From: Candidatus Equibacterium intestinale
GTDB taxonomy: Bacteria; Bacteroidota; Bacteroidia; Bacteroidales; UBA932
Assembly (NCBI GenBank): GCA_018064305.1
Contig: JAGHVP010000163.1
Location: 1-10,149, forward strand
Direction of reading: 5' to 3'
DNA: 10,149 bases
A program made the position numbers and the translations under genes. A model generated the notes under the pieces. It worked only from the letters and a program-made list of their open reading frames with translations. It made no database searches and was not told where the DNA came from. Each line of letters starts with the position of its first letter. The first letter of the stretch is position 1. Of this stretch, positions 5,817 to 10,149 are shown one piece after another.

Positions 5817-6683
5817 ATGGAACAGGAAGAGAAATTAAGGAAAGTGATTGTGGCACTGGGTATGGTGGCAGTGGGTCTGCTGGCAGCCCTGCTTATCATC
5901 ATGATCAACAAAAACAAGCTTGTAGGCCAGCTGAAGGTTGAAAAGGCAGACCTCACCGCAGAGATGGAGCAGCTCCGCACCGACTATGACTCACTCTATG
6001 TCAACAGCACCCTGCTCACCGATTCGCTGGCAGTGGAGCGCGAGAAGGTAGACCAGATGATAGAGCGTCTCAAGAAGACAGAGGCCACCAACCGCGCACA
6101 GATAAAGAAATATGAGGCCGAGCTGGGCACCATGCGCAGCATCATGAAGCATTATATCGTTCAGATAGACTCTCTCAACAACCTCAACATCACACTCCGC
6201 GAAGAGGCTTCGACAGCCAAGAAAGAGGCTGCCGACAGCAAGAAGAAATACGAAGAGCTGCGCACCACCACCGACGAATATGCAAAGCAGGTGGAGAAAG
6301 GCTCTGTTGTAAAGGCCCGCGGTATCACCCTGGTGGGTATCAACGGCTCGGGTGACGTCACCGACCGCAGCAGCCGCGTGGTCAAGCTGCGCACCGACCT
6401 TGCACTGGTAGAGAACGCGCTTGCAAAGAGCGGTTCGCGCCGCATATACATCCGCGTCAAAGGTCCGGACGGCATCCTCATGACATCGTCTGAGCAGAAG
6501 ATCTTCACCTGCGGAGGCGAAGAGATGATAAGCTCTGCATCACGTTCTGTGGACTATCAGGGCGCCGAGGTCGAGATGAGCATCTACTTCTCCGGCGACC
6601 AGCCTTACGTGAAGGGTACATACTCAGTAGACGTCTATTCTACCGACGGCAAGCTGGGAAGCGCAGACCTTCTTCTCAAATAG
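5817..6683 (+). CDS. Membrane-anchored coiled-coil protein of unknown function
   Basis: A 288-residue protein from the ATG at 5817; the in-frame GTG at 5790 lies in the predicted -7 box. The N-terminus (MEQEEKLRKV) precedes one membrane helix at about 9-30. A long charged coiled coil follows, roughly residues 35-175, rich in Glu, Lys and Leu heptads. The last 110 or so residues form a separate domain (ARGITLVGINGSG ... RRIYIRVKGPDGILM ... GTYSVDVYSTDGKLGSADLLLK) that looks like a beta sandwich. Proteins with this layout recur in Bacteroidota as hypothetical proteins; I know no assigned function. The C-terminal part is probably periplasmic, but orientation is not certain. hemW follows after 6 nt, so the two are co-transcribed. 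Confidence 0.8.
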   Translation: MEQEEKLRKVIVALGMVAVGLLAALLIIMINKNKLVGQLKVEKADLTAEMEQLRTDYDSLYVNSTLLTDSLAVEREKVDQMIERLKKTEATNRAQIKKYEAELGTMRSIMKHYIVQIDSLNNLNITLREEASTAKKEAADSKKKYEELRTTTDEYAKQVEKGSVVKARGITLVGINGSGDVTDRSSRVVKLRTDLALVENALAKSGSRRIYIRVKGPDGILMTSSEQKIFTCGGEEMISSASRSVDYQGAEVEMSIYFSGDQPYVKGTYSVDVYSTDGKLGSADLLLK

Positions 6684-6689
6684 GCGCCG

Positions 6690-7826
6690 ATGGGGATATA
6701 TGTACATATCCCTTTCTGTGCATCTTTCTGCACGTATTGTGGCTTTTATTCAGAAGTGTGCCGACATCAGCCGGCACACTCTGCATATATAGAGGCGCTG
6801 AAGCGTGAAATTGCTCTCAGGAAAGATTTCTTCTGCTCCAGTGGACCGGTGCGCACACTCTATTTCGGCGGCGGCACCCCTTCGCTGCTGGCTCCGGAGC
6901 TTATGGCGGACATCTGTGATGCGCTGCGCGCTGGTTTCGACCTCTCACAGCTTGAGGAATTTACCGTCGAGGTCAATCCCGAGGATGTGGTGAGTGCCGG
7001 CGGCGATGCCATGCTGGAAGGATTCAAAAAGCTTGGGGTGAACCGCATCAGCATGGGGGTGCAGTCTTTCTGCGACCAGCACCTCAGGTTCATGAACCGC
7101 AGGCATACCGCGGCCTCTGCGGTGGATGCTTTCAAAAAGCTTCGCGCAGCGGGCTTCGGCAATATCTCGATCGATTTGATTTTCGGCTTTGCCGGGCTTA
7201 CCGATGCAGAGTGGCGCAGCACTCTCGGGCAGGCGGTGGCGCTGGGCCCCGAGCACATTTCGGCCTACCAGATGAGCCTGGACCCGAACAGCGCGCTGGC
7301 CGACATGGCAGCGGCAGGAAAGTATGCCGAGCCGGCAGATGAGTCATGTGCAGCACAGTATGCCATGCTGCAGGAGTGTCTGGAGCGGCATGGCTGGCAT
7401 CAGTATGAGATTTCGAATTTTGCCAGGGAAGGGTTCCATTCACGCCACAATTCAGCCTACTGGACCCGCAGGCCCTATCTTGGGCTGGGGGCGGCGGCAC
7501 ACTCCTTCGACGGAGATGCCCTGCGCAGCTGGAATCCGGCATCGATAGAGGAATATATGAAGGCGCCGGGCGTTCCCGAGGGGAGCGAGACTCTGAGTGC
7601 GTCGGATATCTTCAACGAACAGGTGATGCTTGGTCTGCGCACCGTGCGCGGGGTGGAGAGGAAAACGATAGAGGCCGCCCCGTATGTGAAGGGGAGGCCT
7701 CTGTCCGAAACGGCTGCCGGCATGGTGGCCGAAGGCCTGCTCGAGGAATCGGGCTCCTGCTACAGAATTCCGCGCAGCAGGCTGTTTGTATGCGATTCCA
7801 TCATTGAACGGCTGTTCACAGACTAG
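6690..7826 (+). CDS. hemW: HemW, radical SAM haem chaperone
   Basis: A 378-residue radical SAM protein. The 4Fe-4S site is C10, C14 and C17 (CASFCTYCGF). The residue two after the last cysteine is F19, which is the HemW form; true HemN has a cysteine there. This argues for haem binding and transfer rather than coproporphyrinogen oxidation, although many databases label such genes as coproporphyrinogen III oxidase. GGGTPS at 60-65 is the usual SAM-contact motif, VNRISMGVQSF is the HemN/HemW core, and HNSAYW at 253-258 precedes the C-terminal HemN domain. Length is normal. The ATG follows the previous gene by 6 nt. The TAG stop shares two bases with the oppositely directed frr stop. Confidence 0.92.
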   Translation: MGIYVHIPFCASFCTYCGFYSEVCRHQPAHSAYIEALKREIALRKDFFCSSGPVRTLYFGGGTPSLLAPELMADICDALRAGFDLSQLEEFTVEVNPEDVVSAGGDAMLEGFKKLGVNRISMGVQSFCDQHLRFMNRRHTAASAVDAFKKLRAAGFGNISIDLIFGFAGLTDAEWRSTLGQAVALGPEHISAYQMSLDPNSALADMAAAGKYAEPADESCAAQYAMLQECLERHGWHQYEISNFAREGFHSRHNSAYWTRRPYLGLGAAAHSFDGDALRSWNPASIEEYMKAPGVPEGSETLSASDIFNEQVMLGLRTVRGVERKTIEAAPYVKGRPLSETAAGMVAEGLLEESGSCYRIPRSRLFVCDSIIERLFTD

Positions 7827-8386
7827 ACAGTCATTATCTCTTTTTCCTTTGCTGCGAGAACTTCGTCTATCTTCTTGGTGAACTTGTCGGTAGATTTCTG
7901 CATTGCAGCTTCGCTGTCTTTCTCCACATCCTCGGGAAGACCCTCTTTCTGGAGCTTCTTGAGTGCGTCGATAGCATCGCGGCGGCAGTTGCGCACGCTT
8001 ACCTTTGCAGTTTCGCCGGCTGTCTTGGCCTTTTTCACAAGTTCCTTGCGGCGGTCTTCAGTGAGCGCGGGAACGTTGATGCGTATAACCTCACCGTTGT
8101 TCTGGGGAGTGAAGCCGAGGTTTGCGTCCATGATTGCCTTTTCGATGGCTGCAATCATGCTGCGGTCCCAGGGCTGGATGAGCATAGTCTTGGCATCGGG
8201 GCTGGTGATGCTTGACATCTGCGGCAGAGGTGTGGCAGTACCGTAGTAGTTGACTACCACTGAGTTGAATACTTCGGGATTGGCCTTGCCTGCGCGGTAA
8301 GTCTTGAGTTCGGCCTGGAGGTGGCTGACAGCGTCGTCCATCTTCATCTCGGCAAGCTCCAGTACTTCTTGTGCTTTTTCGATCAT
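7823..8386 (-). CDS. frr: Ribosome recycling factor
   Basis: A 187-residue protein of the standard RRF length. It frees the ribosome from mRNA after termination, working with EF-G in the cytoplasm. Family landmarks are HLQAELKTYRAGKANPEVF near the N-terminus, YYGTATPLPQMSSITSPDAKTMLIQPWD in the middle, and NVPALTEDRRKELVKKAKTAGETAKVSVRNCRRDA followed by the long C-terminal helix (KKIDEVLAAKEKEIM). It lies 32 nt after the pyrH stop on the same strand, the classic pyrH-frr pairing. No promoter box is visible in the gap, so it is probably read from the pyrH promoter. Confidence 0.96.
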   Translation of the reverse strand: MIEKAQEVLELAEMKMDDAVSHLQAELKTYRAGKANPEVFNSVVVNYYGTATPLPQMSSITSPDAKTMLIQPWDRSMIAAIEKAIMDANLGFTPQNNGEVIRINVPALTEDRRKELVKKAKTAGETAKVSVRNCRRDAIDALKKLQKEGLPEDVEKDSEAAMQKSTDKFTKKIDEVLAAKEKEIMTV

Positions 8387-8418
8387 AGCTGTAATATTAT
8401 TATTTATTGATTATCGGA

Positions 8419-9123
8419 TTATGATACTACTGTGCCCACAGGCTCGCCTGCCAGCAGACGCGCCAGGTCGCCCTTGTTGTTCATGTTGAACACAATGATG
8501 GGCATCTTGTTGTCTTTGCAGAGAGCGAATGCCGTGCTGTCCATCACCTTGAGGCCGTCGGCAAGGGCCTTGTCGAAGCTCAATGTCTGATATTTCTTCG
8601 CATCGGGATTCTTCATGGGGTCGCAGTCGTACACGCCGTCGACCTTCGTCCCCTTGAGCAGGGCGTCGGCACCTATCTCACATGCGCGGAGTGCAGCTGC
8701 CGAATCGGTGGTGAAGAAGGGGTTGCCCGTGCCGCCCGCTATCAGCGCCACGCCGCCTTTCTCCATAAAGCTTACGGCAAGATCCCTTACATAGTATCTG
8801 CCCATGGGCTCCATGGGGATGCTGGTATAAACTTCTGCAGGAACACCTGCAGCTTTGATAGAAAGTGAGAGCCCGATAGAGTTGATGACAGTGGCAAGCA
8901 TGCCCATCTGGTCGCCGCGCACACGCTCGAAACCGGCGTTCACGCCGCTCAGGCCGCGGAAGATGTTGCCGCCGCCCACAACTATGGCCACCTGGGTGCC
9001 GCCTTTCACAACTTCTGCGATCTGCTCTGCAAAGCAGGCCATCACATCTTCATCAAGACCTTTTCCTTCGGCTCCGGCAAGTGCCTCACCGCTCAATTTC
9101 AGCAATATTCTCTTGTATTCCAT
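8419..9123 (-). CDS. pyrH: UMP kinase
   Basis: Converts UMP to UDP with ATP in pyrimidine nucleotide synthesis; cytoplasmic, hexameric in known bacteria. The protein is 234 residues from the ATG at 9121-9123 (MEYKRILLKLSGEAL). An in-frame ATG 24 nt earlier is close to the predicted transcription start and adds atypical residues. Motifs: KLSGEAL at 9-15, GGGNIFRG at 50-57, DQMGMLAT from 71, GTGNPFFTTDSAA at 131-143, and DALLKGTKVDGVYDCDP. These are the amino-acid kinase fold motifs in their PyrH form. A Bacteroidota promoter lies directly upstream, shared face to face with sdhC. frr follows. Confidence 0.96.
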   Translation of the reverse strand: MEYKRILLKLSGEALAGAEGKGLDEDVMACFAEQIAEVVKGGTQVAIVVGGGNIFRGLSGVNAGFERVRGDQMGMLATVINSIGLSLSIKAAGVPAEVYTSIPMEPMGRYYVRDLAVSFMEKGGVALIAGGTGNPFFTTDSAAALRACEIGADALLKGTKVDGVYDCDPMKNPDAKKYQTLSFDKALADGLKVMDSTAFALCKDNKMPIIVFNMNNKGDLARLLAGEPVGTVVS

Positions 9124-9148
9124 TGTACGATTCAAGTTTTTTATCAAA

Positions 9149-9180
9149 CAAAAGTAGCCAAAGATTGTGTTATTTACAAC
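9149..9180 (-). promoter_or_regulatory. Promoter of pyrH-frr
   Basis: On the minus strand GTTG (9177-9180; 3 of 4 to TTTG) is followed after 20 nt by TACTTTTG (9149-9156), a full TAnnTTTG match. Start of transcription is expected near 9142, about 19 nt before the pyrH ATG. Confidence 0.6.
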
Positions 9181-9195
9181 TTTAAGTTAAATTTG
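9164..9195 (+). promoter_or_regulatory. Promoter of sdhC
   Basis: ATTG (9164-9167; 3 of 4 to TTTG), 20-nt spacer, then TAAATTTG (9188-9195), a full TAnnTTTG match. Start expected near 9202, giving a leader of about 36 nt and excluding the in-frame ATG at 9193. Confidence 0.6.
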
Positions 9196-9237
9196 CACCT
9201 CATAATTGAAACGATAATAAACAACCTTAGCATAATT

Positions 9238-9903
9238 ATGGCAAATATTTTTAAAAGTTCAATCGGTAAGAAGCTCATTATGAGTGTTACAGGTCTTTTT
9301 GTAATCCTGTTCCTTACTCTCCACATGACTCTCAATTTCGTGTCAGTTTTCAGTCCCGAGGCTTTCGAGGGTGTCTGCAATTTCATGGCTCTCCCTATTG
9401 TGGGCATCATGGTCCCTGTTCTTGCAGCTGGTTTCATCATCCACATCATCTATGCTTTCATCCTTTCCTTCGGTAACCTGAAAGCACGCGGCGGTGTGAA
9501 GAGATATGAGGTTTCAAACAAGGCTGCCACCGATTCATGGGCTGCTAAAAATATGATCTGGCTGGGTATTATCGTGCTTCTCGGTATTGCACTTCACCTC
9601 ACACACTTCTGGGCAAACATGCAGCTCCAGGACTGGACAGGCGGTGAACCTTCAAACCCCAACGACCTGCTTGCAGCAACTTTCGGCAGCCCCGTTGTAA
9701 CAGTGCTCTACCTTGTATGGTTCTTTGCAATCTGGATGCACCTCACACACGGTTTCTGGAGCGCATTCCAGACAATCGGCTGGAGCAACGACAAATGGTT
9801 CAAACGCACCAAAGTCATCACAATCATCGTTGACACCATCCTTATGGGCGGCTTCGCTGTAACTGCAATTGCAGCATTCCTCCGCACAAAAGGTATTCTC
9901 TAG
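9238..9903 (+). CDS. sdhC: Succinate dehydrogenase/fumarate reductase cytochrome b subunit
   Basis: A 221-residue integral membrane protein of the b558 type, which anchors the SdhAB (FrdAB) catalytic pair, carries haem b and passes electrons between them and menaquinone. The start is the ATG at 9238 (MANIFKSSIGKKLIMSVTGL). Five hydrophobic helices are visible, at roughly 12-35, 52-77, 106-125, 153-173 and 190-213. Histidines inside or at the ends of helices (H29, H69, H120, H123, H168, H171) include the candidate ligands for two haems. A large polar loop (DWTGGEPSNPND) separates helices 3 and 4. In Bacteroides-type genomes this gene is normally followed directly by the flavoprotein and Fe-S subunit genes; here a terminator follows and neither gene is seen. 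Confidence 0.94.
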   Translation: MANIFKSSIGKKLIMSVTGLFVILFLTLHMTLNFVSVFSPEAFEGVCNFMALPIVGIMVPVLAAGFIIHIIYAFILSFGNLKARGGVKRYEVSNKAATDSWAAKNMIWLGIIVLLGIALHLTHFWANMQLQDWTGGEPSNPNDLLAATFGSPVVTVLYLVWFFAIWMHLTHGFWSAFQTIGWSNDKWFKRTKVITIIVDTILMGGFAVTAIAAFLRTKGIL

Positions 9904-9929
9904 GAATAAGTTTTATATCAATTACATAG

Positions 9930-9965
9930 GAGAGGTCGACTAAAAAGGGTCGTCCTCTCTTTTTT
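9930..9965 (+). terminator. Intrinsic terminator after sdhC
   Basis: GAGAGG(T)CGAC (9930-9940) pairs with GTCG(T)CCTCTC (9949-9959) around an 8-nt loop, with one T-T mismatch, and is followed by six T residues (9960-9965). It lies 27 nt after the sdhC stop. Seen directly; the strong stem and T run make it a convincing terminator. Confidence 0.85.
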
Positions 9966-10089
9966 GTTCCCGTGCAGGAGGCGGGCTGCACTGCAGGCTG
10001 GTTGCGTGGTGGAGGGATGGTCGAATAATGGCGCCGCTTAACGCTGAAACGGCAGTGCCGCGAATGGAGATTGGCCGGCCGCAACGGCT

Positions 10090-10128
10090 GGACTAGCAGT
10101 CAAAATCTAGGGAAAACGTTGCTAGTCC
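10090..10128. repeat. Inverted repeat at the right edge
   Basis: GGACTAGCA (10090-10098) pairs perfectly with TGCTAGTCC (10120-10128) across a 21-nt AT-rich loop. The tetramer CTAG occurs three times within it (10093, 10107, 10122) at near-even spacing. Identity is unknown. Confidence 0.6.
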
Positions 10129-10132
10129 TTAG

Positions 10133-10148
10133 GTTTTCGCCTGAAAAC
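10133..10148. repeat. Short palindrome at the right edge
   Basis: GTTTTC-GCCT-GAAAAC is a 6-bp perfect stem with a 4-nt loop. Its left arm can also pair with GAAAAC at 10112-10117, so it competes with the neighbouring inverted repeat. The window ends one base later, so it may be the edge of a larger element. Confidence 0.5.
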
Positions 10149-10149
10149 A

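Larger units (their letters stand above)
9966..10149. other. Noncoding right edge with several inverted repeats
   Basis: No convincing gene is present in this stretch; the short open frames have no recognisable sequence. Structures seen are GTGCAG-N8-CTGCAC (9972-9991), CGGCA-G-TGCCG within the middle, and two larger inverted repeats at the end, listed separately. GGAGGGATGG at 10011-10020 also occurs at 1753-1762 in the rlhA insertion, which may be chance. Confidence 0.5.

Noticed and set aside
6690..7826. Oxygen-independent coproporphyrinogen III oxidase (HemN)
   Set aside because: The cluster motif is CxxxCxxCxF with Phe in the fourth position, the HemW form, and the N-terminal region typical of HemN is absent.
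9842..10084. Minus-strand open frame of 80 codons at the right edge
   Set aside because: It crosses the sdhC terminator and the sdhC 3' end, has biased composition and resembles no family.
10090..10149. tRNA or riboswitch
   Set aside because: No cloverleaf with a T-loop GTTCRA motif and no riboswitch core I recognise; only simple stems are present.

Overview
The window reads as chromosomal DNA of a Bacteroidota bacterium, most likely Bacteroidales. Supporting signs are the gene families (RlhA-type U32 protein, Bacteroidota-type RicT, DUF3109, DUF2007 and a b558-type SdhC), gene starts without Shine-Dalgarno sequences, and promoter boxes of the Bacteroidota form TTTG-N19-21-TAnnTTTG. I cannot fix the genus. 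There are no rRNA, tRNA, CRISPR or transposase genes.

Layout. (1) Positions 1-4356, minus strand: a tight operon read right to left. It holds a secreted TPR protein, an rlhA-like U32 gene, holB (DNA polymerase III delta prime) and the start of ricT, running off the left edge. Adjacent genes overlap or lie 3 to 6 nt apart, and one promoter is visible at 4417-4447. (2) 4466-5098, plus: a cysteine-rich DUF3109 protein. (3) 5050-5744, minus: a two-gene unit of a two-helix membrane protein and a DUF2007 protein, coupled by TAATG. (4) 5817-7826, plus: a membrane-anchored coiled-coil protein followed by hemW. (5) 7823-9123, minus: pyrH then frr. (6) 9238-9903, plus: sdhC, closed by a strong intrinsic terminator. 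(7) 9966-10149: no convincing gene, several inverted repeats.

Most genes are housekeeping: replication (holB), nucleotide synthesis (pyrH), ribosome recycling (frr), rRNA modification (rlhA), haem trafficking (hemW) and respiration (sdhC).

The unusual part is the 3' end of rlhA. An extra block of about 110 codons (about 1609-1936) sits in a variable linker of the protein. It is bounded by a 17-bp perfect inverted repeat (38 bp at 31/38 identity) and contains two exact 44-bp direct repeats 108 bp apart. The inverted repeat is in register with the reading frame and both orientations of the block are open, so it could be an in-frame palindromic insertion or an intragenic invertible segment. Just beyond it, an in-frame TAA (1535-1537) replaces a codon that is tyrosine in the E. 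coli relative. The severed 73-codon tail, which carries four cysteines, is still intact. Secondary points are three divergent intergenic regions with overlapping promoters, and an sdhC gene cut off by a terminator with no sdhA in view.
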